The notes: a model not told the origin generated them from the sequence alone. A stretch of 64,000 bases of DNA from Lepeophtheirus salmonis (GCF_016086655.4 NC_092584.1:10157907-10221906); one strand, 5' to 3'. Shown: positions 1 through 13,261, counted from the stretch's first letter. Numbers and translations are program-made.

Positions 1-515
1 CAATATAATACAAGTGTGTATGTTTCAATTGCCCACCCGGTACATAAATATCATCACATCAAATTTATATTAAATATGCTGATAAGGCTTCAACACTTGC
101 AATCTATGAAATATATTTCAATTTCCGTAGCTTTAATGAAGATGATTTATCAGTATTTCTCAGCAATCTACCTTCTTTAAGATGTTTAATTAAAGATATT
201 GTTACTTATTGTGAAATAGCCTAACCACCGTTCTTAAGGAGTATAATTGTTACATGTAAAGAGATGTAATTAGGGTTGGAATGGTCTAAAATTAACTGAA
301 AAGACGGTAGTCCAAGCACTCTGGTCCTAATAAAATTTGTCGGTCCTTATTGGTCTTTTATGGTAAATACCGGCCTGTGCAAAATTATTTACCGATGATG
401 TAATTATACTTTTTAAGAGGTTTTGTGGCAACCAATCTGATTGTTTCGTATTTTTACTCTTAAAATAAACAAAAATCCTTCCTGTGAGAGCGTAACAACT
501 TCCACACGTGAGACC

Positions 516-1420
516 ATGTCCAATCAGGAAACAAAGAGGATCGAAATTGTAGCCGTCCTCCGAGCGGGAGTGCCTCATAACAACATTAAGGAACAGGTTG
601 GGGGCTCGTTGAAGACAATTTACAACGTTTCCAAGCGCTTGGAGGCTGGGGGGATCTTGAGCATTCCCCTGGGGTTGGCTGGAAAGTCCCCTTGAAGTTG
701 GAGAGACCCCTCTTTACACCCACCATGAAGATGACCAATCCTCAAATATGCCAAGGACTCCTTATCAACATCAAGAGTGCAGAGCCAGGCAGAGTTCATA
801 GATCGTAGTTTATCTGCCTGGCGCCTGAGCGCCTGAAAAGAGGATGCTTTTCTCTGACGATTTTTTTTTGACGTTGATCCCGTCTACAATCGCCGTAATG
901 ACTGTTATGTGAGCTTTGGGATAATCAATGAGGACCTTCGAACGTTGACCAGCACCAAAAACGAAGTATCAGCCATGGGGATGCCATGATTGACTCCAAC
1001 AGCATGTTGAACCCCTCATCTGGTTCTCTGAGGGTTACAGGCTCACAGCAACCATGTAGATCGAAGTTTTCAAGGCCAACCTACTCCCCTAGGTCTAGAC
1101 AAATTTCTTCTACTTCAAGATGGGCCTCCAATCACACTGTGAAAATTACTCAGACCTTCTAGGCTAATAACGTCCTTTCTGGGACAAGAGAATGTGGCTA
1201 CCATACAGTCTAGATGTTAAATCATCAATTTTTTTTCCTGACTGCACATCGAGAGGAAGGCATGTGGCATCTGTCACGCGAACTTTGCAGCCATATAGGC
1301 CTCTGTCGACGAGTATTGGGTTGCCATCGACCCAAACGTCATATACAATATTTGCAACTCTTTTTGCAAGAGCCTTGTCACTGTGTGTGAGGCCAATGGC
1401 GGCCGAATATAATAAATTAA
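516..1420 (+). pseudogene. Decayed DD37D mariner transposase
   Basis: The N-terminal helix-turn-helix begins at ATG 516 (MSNQETKRIEIVAVLRAG, then LKTIYNVSKRLEAGG). A catalytic block FSDDFFF..VDPVYNRRND lies near 848-905, and a typical C-terminus, ASVDEYWVAIDPNVIYNICN and VCEANGGRI, near 1297-1408. The pieces lie in different frames with stops between them. No clear terminal inverted repeats were found. Confidence 0.75.
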
Positions 1421-2489
1421 TTTAACGTTGCTATCCAAAAAAGGTTACTAAAGATTTTTTTTAAATAAATTTATAATGGAAGAATGTGGGGATATTTTCT
1501 TTTTCAACCTGGTACATATCTACCTAGAAAGGTATATGCTAAACATATTACATACATATGTGCCTGATCAAGCAATATATATGCCTATATGGTTTTTAAA
1601 TATATTATTTACATTTATTTACAATATGCATGCGCATTTATCTTTAATATATTTTATTCAATATCTTGCAATTTTGAAAAAAAATAAAAATTCAACAAAA
1701 AACAAATTGTATTAATTCTTTATAGATGAAAGAAAAAGTTCCCCTTGAATACTCCGTGGTTGTATCCAGGGAAGTATGTTTAATAATTGAGGATGAGAGT
1801 TTCGTAGAGCCTAAGGAGAAGGCGGGAGCCAGACTTGTGGTCATAGATGAAGATAATATGATTATGAAAGATCTTTTTGTAGTTTTTAGTTAAATAGGTG
1901 TTTTATTTTAATTTTCAAAGCTCTTATGATTATTCTCGAAGAGAGGACATATTTTAATCAGGAAGACAGAGACTTTAAACTTGCAAAAACACGGCCCTTT
2001 GTTATGTTGGGATTGGACCACCCCTCACCTGTGTGAGAGGTTTCTTATTTGGAATTTTTAATCATTTTTGGGTCCCTTAAACAGGGGTCCCTTGTGGACC
2101 ATGTTCCCCATAGTTATTTGCTCTCTGCCTCCCTTTGTATATTCGTTTCTAGTACAAATATTTACATTCATATAGGAAAATTTAAAAAGTTGAGACATAT
2201 ATATGTAAAATGAAATAAAAACAATATACATTAAAGTAAAATATATCAAAGGAATAATCAGAAAGAATTTTTAGAATAGTTTAATATTGAAAATAATAGT
2301 TTAAAACGGCATTAGCTCCGACTTGTCCATCATGTTATTAAGCCTCAAATGGGCATCCGATTAAAACCCTTGGAGAATGATTGAAACTGTATAATTTCTC
2401 CATTATTTAAAATTTGAAAAAGTTGTCTGTATTGCAATTCCATAAGCCAATTGCCACCCAGTATTTAATTAGAGGTTAAAGATATTGGG

Positions 2490-2637
2490 GTTAGTAAATA
2501 TAGAATCTAGAACAAGTATTTTTAAAAATTAATTAATTAAACTTAACCATTCACCCACTTAACCTGCGCTATGAATTGGGAAGTAGTCTACTGGCTGAAA
2601 AAGAATATAACACTGAATGTTTTTGAGCTAAATACTA
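2490..2637 (+). repeat. Direct repeat, copy 1 of 2
   Basis: About 148 bp starting GGTTAGTAAATATAGAATC and containing CGCTATGAATTGGGAAG. It recurs at 3197-3342 with scattered differences and small indels, 707 bp away. Confidence 0.8.
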
Positions 2638-2679
2638 CTTATCTAGTTGAACAAAAATGAAAATATGTGAGATGGTACG

Positions 2680-2726
2680 CTCCTATGACCGGTAGTGCGA
2701 ATTCACACTGATTCGGTCATGAGGAG
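2680..2726. repeat. Imperfect 47-bp palindrome
   Basis: CTCCTATGACCG at the left and CGGTCATGAGGAG at the right are inverted copies. Between them AGTGCGAATTCACACT is itself nearly palindromic around GAATTC. It sits between the two direct repeats and could fold as a hairpin or be the tip of a fold-back element. Confidence 0.75.
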
Positions 2727-3196
2727 GCTAAAATAAAATAAAAACCCACGTTTGGGTATGGCATGTTTGTGTTAAAGTATGTATATATAATTGGCTCTCG
2801 CCCCTAGCTATAAAATTTTATTTACAAAACTGTGCTAAAATTTACTGTTCTTTCTCTTGCCCCCAACACATCTACACTAGTGTGCTGTGTGAGAGAAAAA
2901 AAAAAAAATAAAGGCCACGCCAGGGAATACATAAATTCACTTTAAAAACAGAACATATAGAAAAAGAAAGAAATAAATATTTTGTATCTTTAATATAACT
3001 TAACTTGAAATATTAGTTACTTGTTCACCTAACTCCCTTCTTTAGCCGCTTGTGAATTGGGGAAAAGGGAGGGGAACTAAATGTACGTAGATCAGCTATT
3101 CTAAAACCCTGACCTACGCATCCCATTACAATCCATTCTGTGTAGAGCATGCAAGGTTGTTAGGACTTTTAGTTGGACCCATTTAATGAACAGTTT

Positions 3197-3342
3197 GGTT
3201 AGTAAATATAAAATTTAGAACAAGTATTGTTTTTTAAAATAAATAAATTAAATTTAACCATTCATCCATTTTACCCCCACTTTACCCGCGCTATGAATTG
3301 GGAAGAAGAATATAACACTTAATGTTTTTAGATTAAATACTA
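3197..3342 (+). repeat. Direct repeat, copy 2 of 2
   Basis: Second copy of the 2490-2637 repeat, again containing CGCTATGAATTGGGAAG. It has lost a short segment after GGGAAG present in copy 1. Confidence 0.8.
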
Positions 3343-3404
3343 GTGTAAAGTAATCATTGGTGAACGGGAAAACAAAAAGTAAAGGTGATGATTTGTTGCA
3401 GAGT

Positions 3405-3540
3405 TATTAGTTTAAGTCCTTGTTGGACTTGGAGTAGAATTGAGGATCGACGTACGAGTCATTCTATCAATGTCCTTGCTAGATACGGAGTAGGGTTTTG
3501 TGTACCTTTCCTTGCTCTCTCGGCTTATCAAGGATGACCA
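3405..3540 (-). repeat. Dispersed short repeat (GGATCGAC family), fragment
   Basis: Contains AGTAGAATTGAGGATCGAC, the core of a dispersed element also seen at 10280-10520, 15155-15480, 22955-23175, 26590-26800, 27545-27740, 28990-29230 and 57360-57500. The strand given is relative to the copy at 15155. A tRNA-like promoter was not recognised, so I do not call it a SINE. Confidence 0.6.
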
Positions 3541-5364
3541 CGTTCCTTTTTGGTTTCTTTTTTTCTTTGACATAGTCGCAGATAATATTATTTTCATCTA
3601 TGGAGATATTAGTGCTCATATATCTTAAATATATCCTTCCATTTTGAAAATTCAAATGTATTTCTAGTGCAAGGGCCACTACAGGGATTTCTGCAAGTTG
3701 ACATATCGTCCCTCAAGGTTACTATATACATTTTTTGAATCGAATAATGAGAAATATTGAGATAGAGTTGAGTATCAGGAAAGTATAATTAGTACTGATA
3801 TTATATCTTTAACAATTAATAGATATAATGAAAGAAAGGAATGAGAGAGCATTGGCTGACGTGCTCACTTTCCTCAACAAAAGCCGCAACCCTGTTTATA
3901 ACATTATATTAGGTGGAGTTTTAATGGTCATCAATATTTTGACCGGTTTTACATCTATAATGAATTCCCTCAGAACCGGCAATATGTCACTATAACCGAA
4001 GTGGGACTTGCACCTCAATAGACCTCGCGCATAATTGAAAGGTAATTATAAATTTCTTTTACACAAAGGTCATTAAATGAAATATGGACACGACTAATTG
4101 AAAAAGGCCACGAGAAGGCTTGGTCTTTCCTAAAAAGATCATATCGAATAAAATATTCTCTTCTAAAATAACATCATTTGATAATATATTATAAACATTC
4201 CAATTAAAAAATGTATTCATTCACACTCGTTTTTGTAACAAAAAATTCTAGCTTTTTTTTATTGACTGGCCACGTATGACAACTGATACTTTTTTAACAG
4301 CAAATTTTACGTTCAGAAGGAGTCTATAACTTTTTTAAATTTATTTTGTGCACTTATGATGTTGTAAAATAACTATATCCAGCATTTTACTCCATCATGA
4401 GTCAAAATATTTCTAGTGTTAAAAATGTACTTGAAAGAGACGTTATAGCTACTTCTTCCTGAACAAAATTTGCTTTAAAAAAAAATGTTTCTTGTTACTA
4501 ATCTGTTTTTTCAGCAGCATTTTTTAATTGGAATGTTTATAATATATTGCTCAAATGATGTTATTTTAGAATGAATATTTTGTATTCTTTGAGGAATTAT
4601 TGTTAATTTTCTATCCATAAACTATTCTTTTTAACCCTTTGGAGGATCCGCCAGTTGCACTTTAAGTAGTTTTTATTGATTTTTACAATAGAAGAATAAT
4701 AAATTCATAGATTTTATTTGAAAGGATCATATCGGGTTCAATATATGTCTCTTCAATCAAATAAAAGTATAAACCTCCTTGGATACCTTAAAGTATCCCA
4801 GTAATTTGAATGCAAAGCCAATAATTGACTTCAATATGTCTTTGGTGTATTTATATGTATTAAAGTTATATTATCGGAATGTATTGTTAATTCAATATCG
4901 CTCAACCTATTTTTTCATGTCTCCATTAGGAGTGTTAATATAGATATATACAAGGTTAATATATATACTAGTTAAAATATCTTATTCTATGAACTTGGAT
5001 CACAATGTTACAAAGTCTGAAAAAAAGTCAAAATATAAATTTGAAAATGGGCTCTTACGTCTATGGAGTGTCCGTTCCCATAAATCCCTTGTAAAATAAG
5101 AAACCATGGAGATTCGTGGTCGAAAAATAAATCTGTCTCTCTTTGAATAGGTACGTACTAAGAACTGGTTTCTTAAGACTGGCGTATTAAATATGACGTA
5201 CAGAGTTTAGTTATTATTATTATGTCTTTCTTAATTGAGGACTATCGTAGTTTCAATGATGGAATCTACACTTTACTAAATGGGATTTGTACGGGATTCA
5301 GTTACCCACAAAGAATGAGGATAACACAAACATGGTACTCCTCTCATAATTCATTGGGTCTACA
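3541..5364. other. No gene seen
   Basis: AT-rich sequence with only the dispersed repeat at 4590-4870. No open frame with recognisable content on either strand. Confidence 0.6.
4590..4870 (+). repeat. Dispersed repeat, inverted partner at 12765-13045
   Basis: Includes TTGCACTTTAAGTAG and TCAATCAAATAAA; the reverse complement of 12765-13045 follows the same order. A shorter related piece (CACTTTAAGTAGCC) lies near 59450. Function unknown. Confidence 0.55.
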
Positions 5365-5800
5365 AACTTCTTCATCTCATAAAAACTGATTCCGTCTATC
5401 AATTTTTATATTTTTTACAAATAATAAATAGAAAAATATTTCAGCTTCCTTAAGTTTAAAAAAGAAAGAATATTTTTGAATTACAAGGGAAATTTTTGGC
5501 TCAAAACGTCGAAAAAAATTTGAAGATAAAAAAATAGTCCTGTTATTTATTAGCGACAATAGACTTCTTTATCTCATAAAAGCTGATTAAGTAAATCATT
5601 TTCTATATTTTTTTCCACCAAGGGAATGGAAAAATATTCAAGCTCCCTCAGTTGTTTTTAAAAATTTTCTTTGTCAACTGGAAGGAATAATTTTGTGTTC
5701 CAAACTCGTAAATCTGTAGTTCATTACATCCTCTATTTATTGCGACTACAAACTACTTCATCTCATAAAAAATGATTCCGTCTATCTATTTTTATATTTA
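5365..5800 (+). repeat. Tandem repeat, ~195 bp unit, about 2.3 copies
   Basis: The phrase TTCATCTCATAAAA recurs at about 5370, 5568 (variant) and 5758. Each is followed by a TCTATC..TTTTTATATTT segment and a block with AAATATTCAA and CTTCCTTA. No coding content. Confidence 0.65.
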
Positions 5801-6439
5801 TTTCACTAATGAATAGAAAATATTCAAACTTCCTTAGGTTTAAAAAAAAAATTTCATTAATTAAAAGGATCATTTTTGGCCCAAAACGTCAAAGCCAATT
5901 CGGAGGTCATTTTAAGTTATTAAATGAATATTTCAACTTTTTCTTGAATTTTTGCAATGAAAATATAGTTACAACCCTCTGGAATATTAAAAGGGTAATT
6001 TTTTTCTAATGTCTTTATGAAAAAATCATCAAAGTTATGATTTAAAAGATGTACATATCCATGGCGTTTTATGGATCACGAATTTTTCCTCTCTTTCTCT
6101 ATTGCTTATTGGGACTTCATCCTTTTCTTGTTTTTTAATTCCTTTGTTATGTTTTTGCCTCCGATTCTTTATTTGTTAGTGACCAGGATACTGGGCTAAA
6201 CTTACAAAACGATTATGATGAAACTTGGTATGAAAAATATATATATCGCAGTAAAAAGGCATAGTTTAGTAACACAAAAAGTAAAAAATGCCTAATTGAC
6301 CATAATTTTTGAACAAATTGATTTTCGGCTGAGGTTTTGTGCCCTACAGATTGCCCCTTCTAGTTCAAGATTGTTTTTGTATAACGCACAACTTTTATAT
6401 TCTTCACAAATTATCGATCATAACCCTTAGCAGGATAAT

Positions 6440-7145
6440 ATATATATATATATATTTTTTTTTTGTAAATTTAAGAATCCAAAGCTTATCTCAAAATATT
6501 AAATTTTTTGGAAAAAAATTTCAAAAGTTAAATTTCACAAATAACAATTTTTTGAATTTTTTTTTCAAAAATCCACAGTCGTTTGCAAAAATTTCATTTT
6601 TGTACAAAAAAAATCCAAATTCAGATCTATTCTTAAAATATTATTATTTTTTGGACAACGAATTTCAAAAGTTTAATTTAAGATATTACAATTTTTTGAA
6701 TTTTTTTTTCGAAAATCCACAGCCGTTCTCAAAAAATTTCATTTTTGGTACAAAAAAAAAAACAAATTCAAAGCTACTCTTAAAATATTATTTTTTTGGA
6801 CAACAAATTTCAAAAGTTAAATTTAAGATATTACAATTTTTTGAATTTTTTTTTCCAAAAATCCACAGCTGTTTGCAAAAAATTCCATTTTTGGTACAAA
6901 AAAAAAAAATCCAAATTCAAAGTTATTCTTAAGATATTATTTTTTTTTGGACAACAAATTTCAAAACTTAAATTTCAGATATTACATTTTTCGAAAAAAG
7001 CTTAAAAATCCACAGTTTCTCTCAAAGAGTTTAATTTTTTGAAAAAAATCAATTAAATTTTATATATAAATTTTTTAGTAAAATTTAATTTTCTTAATTT
7101 GGTGGAGGGCTATAGTCTCTCCAGCCCATCCCCTGCAGACTTGCA
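6440..7145 (-). mobile_element. CAGGGG-end AT-rich element with ~145-bp minisatellite
   Basis: The right end reads CTCCAGCCCATCCCCTGCAG, the reverse complement of the CTGCAGGGG..GGGCTGGAG head of the family described at 58687. Inside, a unit with TTTTTGGACAACAAATTTCA repeats at about 6506, 6650, 6793 and 6945. The unit length is near a multiple of three, which creates a spurious 197-residue open frame (6339-6932). A (TA)n plus T-run borders the left side. Confidence 0.65.
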
Positions 7146-8029
7146 GATTGTATGCATTAATGAAAAAAAAACTTAAGATGTTTTGTTTTTCTCGAATTTA
7201 TTTATAGAATATTTTTATTTTGAAGTACGCCATATGCACAGTTCTATATAAAATAACTTTGTTTTAATATCCAAATAGCTTTTAAAAGCATGAATAACAT
7301 TTGGTTAGACACACAGTCACATTAATAACTAATATATGCATCAAGTTTATATAAGAAAACAAAAAATCAATCTTCTTTAAAAGGGATTATAAAGAGCGTT
7401 CTGCATTAAATTGAATACCGAACATACATAAATATGTAACTATAATAATATATTATTAGTATTGCCTTTAAAATTAAATGTACTTTCATAATACAGTATA
7501 AGCATTCATTTATTTAAGTGATATTTAACACTCGTGAGACGTAGAGCATATTTCAATGGAACAAATGAATAGGGAATTAAGTTCATATAGTGCCTATATG
7601 CATGATTAGAATAACCATACCTATGTACATCATTCATTATAAGGCCTATTAATACAGTTTTGGTGAAAACAAATCAATAAATATTAGGTTACGTAGTAGG
7701 CTGCGTGATTATAAAATTATATGAATATTCCGGTATTTTTTTAAATTTTTCCTATGTAGTAAAAATAAATCCATTTTTTTCTTCTATAGAAATGTTTTTT
7801 TATCTTAAAAGAATGGGTTTTATTTTAAAATTTGTTTTGTAAAGAAATAAAATATTTAGAAATGATTTTCTTAATAAAATATTTGTCTTACGCTAACTAC
7901 TATTTAGTAAGCCATTATTTATTCAAAATTTTGGAATAATAATATCTTATAGGATCGGTTTACCCTACAGCTTTGTGATTGTTTAATTCTTTATTTGATA
8001 TTGTAATACTCAATCATCAGATTTCGTCG

Positions 8030-8105
8030 ATTTCGTTGCGGTAATTTTGATGTAAAAGATGCCTCGCACTCAGGAAGGACAATTGTCGAAAATATGGAGA
8101 AAATA
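8030..8105 (+). pseudogene. Mariner transposase fragment (DD34D type)
   Basis: Translates as FRRFRCGNFDVKDASHSGRT, the characteristic helix-turn-helix linker of SETMAR-like mariner transposases. It is the same block as at 62313-62385. Nothing else of the element is recognisable around it. Confidence 0.65.
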
Positions 8106-8240
8106 ATGTCGAGTCCGACGGTTGTGTAAGCACTGTTTCAATTGCTTAAGTGATAAACATTAATGAAAAAAAAGGATATTATACAAAATTAAAGAAAAAT
8201 AATATATTTATGTTTATTACACATATTATGATGTGTATAC

Positions 8241-9320
8241 CGGAGGACTGCAGGGGGTAGGGTAGAGGAACTGTAGACCCTCCCCCCCCCCTAAATGAAG
8301 GAAAAAAATATAAAATTTAATATTTCAAATTTAATCAAATTTTCAGTTTTTTTTTCAAAAAGTTAAATTTGTCTAATATTTTTCCAAAAAATTAATTTTC
8401 TGTGAATAGTTATGGATTTTTAAAAATTTTCTACGTAAAATTTTATATTTGAATTTCTTTTCAGCGAATAGTTTATTTTTTGTGAACAGCTGATAATTTT
8501 TGAATTTTTTTTTATAAAAATTTAATTTTTTAGAATTCTATGGATTATGAAAATTTTTTTCTACGAAATTTGATATTTCAAATTTAATTTTTCAAATTTC
8601 TCTCTAATAAATTAAATTTTCTGTGAACACGTTTGGGCTTTTAAAATTTTCCCCAAAAAATTTGACTTTTGTATTTTTGATCAATAACGGTGGATTTTTG
8701 AATTTTTTTTTTCAAAAATTTGATCATTCGAGCTAGCAATAGATTTTTCAATTTAAAAAAAAATTAATTTTTTGTAGAACAAAAAATAGATTTTTGAAAT
8801 TTTTTTCCAAGAAATATTTAATTTTGAAATTTTTCTACAAAAAATTATATATTTGAATTTTTCTACAAAAATTATATATTTGAATTTTTCTACAAAAAAT
8901 TATATATTTGAATTTTCTATTTATATATTTGAATTTTTCTTCAAAAATTATATATTTGAATTTTTCTACAACAAATTATATATTTGAATTTTCTCCAAAA
9001 AAATTAATTTTTCGAGAATTGCAATGGATTTTTGAATTTTTTATTATAAAAATTTAAATTTTTGTAAATCAACTATGGGTTTATAAATTTTTTTTTCAAG
9101 AAATTTGATATTTATAATTAGTTTTTTAATCTTTTCTCCAAAAAATTACATTTTTAATGAATAGCTATGGGTTTTTGAAATTTTTTTCCAAAAATTATAT
9201 ATTTGAAATTTTTTTCAGAATATTTTTTTTTGTGAACAGCTCTAGATTTTGATATATTTTTACAAGAAGTTTGATATTTTCAAATAAATTTTTCAAGTTT
9301 TTTCCAAAAAAAAAACTTGG
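8241..9320 (+). mobile_element. CAGGGG-end AT-rich element with short tandem repeats
   Basis: Head GGAGGACTGCAGGGGGTAGG followed by a C9 run and then about 1 kb of TTTTTGAAATTTTTT / GTGAATAGCTATGG monomers. Between about 8826 and 9000 a ~28-bp unit containing TTTTTCTACAAAAAATTATA is repeated about six times. No right terminus was found. Confidence 0.6.
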
Positions 9321-9835
9321 AATGGGGATAATGCAATAATTTCATATTCCACGGATGATCGATATATTAAATGTAAATGGTGTAATTTTTTAATATTTTA
9401 TTACAAATTACTAAAATATAAGTATTCTATGGTAGATGATAAAGTTCATATACCCACAGTTTAATAGCTGTGTAATTTTAATAAAGTAAAATGAAAAAAT
9501 AGGGTTTATAAAGAGCTGTAATTAAAACGCCAAATGTTATTGAAATAAGTTGCATTAAAAGACAAAGTAATTGCAACTTGTAGAATATACTTATACAATT
9601 TGGTATTTGTACAGACATCCCAACTTGTACACAGTATAAATGTACAAATTAGTTATTATTAAGGTTGTTATTTTTGTAAGGAAAAAAATGAGCGCAAGGA
9701 GAAGGCGGGAGGGAGACATATCGTGCTACTAAATTAAGACCCTTAACAGTACCAGCTATTATGAGAAATATACATAACTACTGTTTGGTATGTTATGCCT
9801 TAAAAAATGTTGTAGGCTATGTTAAGCAGATAAAC

Positions 9836-10520
9836 AAGTTGATAGTTTCTAATGTCATCACGACTGATAAAAATCTTGTGTATTTTTAGCTGGCCCGTCA
9901 TTTTCGAATTGGTAATCTGCAGAATAAATTTTCTTTTCCTTAGATGTTATCATTTTTTTATTTAACTCCTGAGTAGTAGTTTCAGTTCCTACTACATTCA
10001 ATTATATTCAAAAACAGAACGAACATTTCTGTTGCTCATAAATGTCGGGGAGTATATTCGATCTGCAGACATAGAATATAATATTTCGAATAGAAGTTTG
10101 CATGAAATAGACAAAGTTATTATCCTTAGGGTTTTTGTATTGAAACGCCTAGGAAATTTATATGAGTTCTTCATTTGTTTTATTTACAATCCTTCACGTG
10201 CTTGTGATGACGTCATTGGTGTGTCAGCAGACCATAAATACTAGTGATGAAAAGCGTGTGTATAATGGGAATGTTCATAAAAAATAAACCAAAAATCAAC
10301 ACGGTAACCCTGACAATTTGAAATATATTTTGGAGGAGATCTGCTAAAATCAGCTTTGAAAAGTGAGGAAGGGGCGAAGGAAAGAAACAAGGACATGGGT
10401 ACGAAGTATTCCAATGTCGATCCCTAAATTTGCTCTGAGTCCAACAAAGACTTACAATTACAAGACTCCGGAGTCAATCCTCAAGGTTATTATGTGTCTT
10501 TTATGAGCAAACTCAAATAT
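9836..10520 (+). repeat. Two dispersed repeat fragments
   Basis: 9836-10010 (ATCTTGTGTATTTTTAGCTG) matches 22795-22960 and weakly 25775-25900. 10280-10520 (AACCCTGACAATTTG to GAGTCCAACAAAG) is a copy of the GGATCGAC family, in the same orientation as 15155-15480. The small open frame between them (10032-10244) has no recognisable features. Confidence 0.55.
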
Positions 10521-11070
10521 TTAATGTGGTTTTGAATATAATTGAATCTATTTAGAAAAGGAAATTTACTACTTAGGAATTAAATAATAATGACAAGTGC
10601 TAAGGAAAAAAATCATTCTTCTGATTGCGAATTCCGAAAAAACAAAACAAATAATAATAAGACAAGTGATTAACAAAGATTAGAGGAAGATCCAAGCTTG
10701 AAGATTGAACGGAAAAATGAATGGCGTTCACACTTTCTGTTCATTTTTGAACGAATTAACGATAAACGGAAAAAATGAACGCTGTTCATTTTGTTGTCCG
10801 TTATTTATTGCTTCAAATGACTATTTTTCCAAATATCATTTAATTTTTTTTCTTCATTATGAGTAAACTTATTATTATTTTTGAGGTTGTTGCCTATAGT
10901 AAAATAATTATATATCGAGAAATTATCTATTTAATTTTGTGTCTACAATTATCAATTACTGTGCTAATTGATTACTTTCTTTAAAATGTTTCACAACGAA
11001 GCATTCGTAAATCACTGGATATGGAATGGTCCTGTATTAGGTCCAAGTAAGGGGTCTCGAAATTTTTAAA

Positions 11071-11737
11071 TACAGGGTAAGTACTCAAAAGTACTTAAAA
11101 TATTGAATCCCGTTTTCACTTCTACATGTTTTTAAATGTACATTTTTATGGCAAACTTTTGAAGCAAAAGTTGGTAATTCAATAATTTCCAACACTTTTT
11201 TATTCAATATTTCCCCTCCATTATGAATGATGGCTTAAAAACGCGAGGACAAATAGAAGCACAGCTGGCTTTGAAGTCTGAAGACAAGTTGTTCCATTCA
11301 TACGTAAGGACGGCCTTCAGGGCATGGACATTCGGATAAGATGTCTTGTACGTCTTACCCTCCAAGACGCAGAAACAGAGAAGTCCAGGGAGTTCACTTC
11401 GGGTGAGGACGAAGTCCAGAGTTGGGTTAGCCAGAAAGAAGCAATGTTGCCTTTGCAGAAATACCACAGTTTCTTGGACGCTTATACCGGGGCACCTTCT
11501 TGGGTAAACCCATAGTTCTCCCTGGGGGAAGTGCTCTTCAGCCATGGCAAGACATTGTACCTGAGGAACTTGTAGTAGACGTCCGTGTTGACTTTCTACT
11601 TTGGCCTTGAAGAAGTAGGGAGACTCCTTGTAGGAGATCGACTTGTACGTTTTGTGATCCCACACAAATAAAACAAATATCAAATTGTAGCTATTTGTCA
11701 GCTCTTTCGAATGGCACCAAGTATTGACTTTTAACAA
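11071..11737 (-). pseudogene. DD37D mariner relic, C-terminal two thirds
   Basis: The minus strand carries WCHSKELTNSYNL-type decayed middle sequence, then ANPTLDFVLTRSELPGLLCF in the place of the PNLNPLDY catalytic block, and YPNVHALKAVLTYEWNNLSS, the usual C-terminus. TACAGGGTAA at 11071 resembles the 3' terminal repeat of the elements at 29976 and 36209. The N-terminus is missing. Confidence 0.6.
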
Positions 11738-12764
11738 TGAAGCCTGACAGGCTCGAAGAGGATTCTAATTTTTAGTGCTCACCTTGTTATGTCATAGACT
11801 ATTTTTTACTCCTTTACTCTCTATCTTATTTAAGTGTGTCTGAAGTGTGAACTAAAGTTTATTCAGTGTAACTGTTATAAGAACTTCAGCTGCAGACATA
11901 ACAAACCAGTTGCAAAAAAAAAAATACACCAAAAAAAAGTAAATGTTTGCTACATTTTCCTATTTATATTACCAATGATTTAAAAAAAATATAATAAGCC
12001 TGTAATAAGTATCGGAAGAAAAAGGCAAATCAATAAAGAGCTCTTTTTTTCGGTGAAAAAACAAAAACAAAAACCATTGTCTGGGGAGAACCTTTATCCT
12101 GGAGTTTCTTGACTTGTCCCCTGACCAGTTTTATTGTCTTGTTGTTATAAATCGGCCTCAATGTCGACAATGGATAAATCGGTTTGAGTCAGTTGTACCT
12201 CATTTGAACGGTAATATTCGTCGAATTAATGTGTTAAAATACCTTGAAACCTGGTTTTCAAATGAGGCCTCCCTCTCACTATCAAAATATTGCAATTTAC
12301 TGGTGTACATGGTACTACTTTATGATTGGAGCACAGAATAGAACCTAAATAATGACTGAACGTGGAAGGTTGAACAAAAAAAGGATTAAACTGAACTCCA
12401 AATAGTAGAAGGCTTATAGGCCTGTTAGTATTTAGAGAAGTGCCTATCATTAGGGGAAACAATTTCAGCAAACATACCATATAAACTTAAAATATTTAGT
12501 CTTACTCAGTATGGACAGGGCTCTCACTTTCAAAGGCCCAGACCACAAATATATATATTTTGAGGGACAATCTATAACTGAGGTTCTATTTATTTTTAAT
12601 TTCAATACTATCTCTATCAAAATTAAGCTATGTTTGTCTGTCTCTCTGACTGTGGAGGACACATTGCGACGAACTTGTGTATTTGGTGCGGCTACATAAA
12701 AATAATTTTGAACGAAAATAAGGAAATGGAAATATAACATTTATTTTTTAACATCATGTATACA
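11738..12764. other. No gene recognised
   Basis: Short open frames occur on both strands (12114-12341 plus, 12226-12740 minus), but none has a recognisable motif or supporting splice sites. The WDR35 C-terminal exons were looked for here on the minus strand and not found. Confidence 0.5.
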
Positions 12765-13045
12765 CACAGCCCAATATTTCAAAGACATATATAACTAAAT
12801 TATATGATTTGCATTCAAATCTGTTGTATGAGTTAAAATACCCAAGAATTTTAATATTAGTTTCGATCCTTTATTTGATTTAGAAGACTTATATTGACCC
12901 GGAAATGGTCTTTCAATTTCTTATTCCTTTTATCATGAGAATCAATTTAAGCTACTTTAAGTACAACTTGCGACGCACGCAAAGAGTTAAAAATAATAAA
13001 TTTGTTAATAGAAATTGACAATAATTTGTCCATGAATACAAAAGT
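12765..13045 (-). repeat. Dispersed repeat, inverted partner of 4590-4870
   Basis: Reverse-complement copy of the 4590 repeat, with AGCTACTTTAAGTACAACTT and ATCCTTTATTTGATTTAG as landmarks. Divergence is considerable. Confidence 0.55.
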
Positions 13046-13261
13046 AATCTACACAAAAAATTAAAGATATAATTTATTCCAGCTTAATTTTGTTTTGACG
13101 TACCACATAATTAAAATTTAAGAAAATTATGAATGACTTTTTATGAATTTTGGCAACGAGTGTGTGTACCTAAGGCCCAGTATATCATATTAAAGTAAAA
13201 TAAAAAGGTGAGTACATATCTACATTTTTAAAGGAAAGTTCATTGACACTTAATAAATCCG

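Noticed and set aside
2490..3342. A short LTR retrotransposon with two LTRs
   Set aside because: The direct repeats are only ~150 bp, lack TG..CA ends, and there is no primer-binding site, polypurine tract or coding sequence between them.
6339..6932. 197-codon plus-strand open frame
   Set aside because: It runs through a ~145-bp tandem repeat. The protein is Phe/Asn/Lys-rich with the same phrase repeated, an artefact of the monomer length and AT richness.
8826..9000. A CRISPR-like array
   Set aside because: The ~28-bp units are contiguous AT-rich tandem copies without unique spacers, in a eukaryotic setting.
12114..12341. A 75-codon plus-strand frame as an exon
   Set aside because: No motif, no convincing splice sites and overlapping minus-strand frames of similar length.
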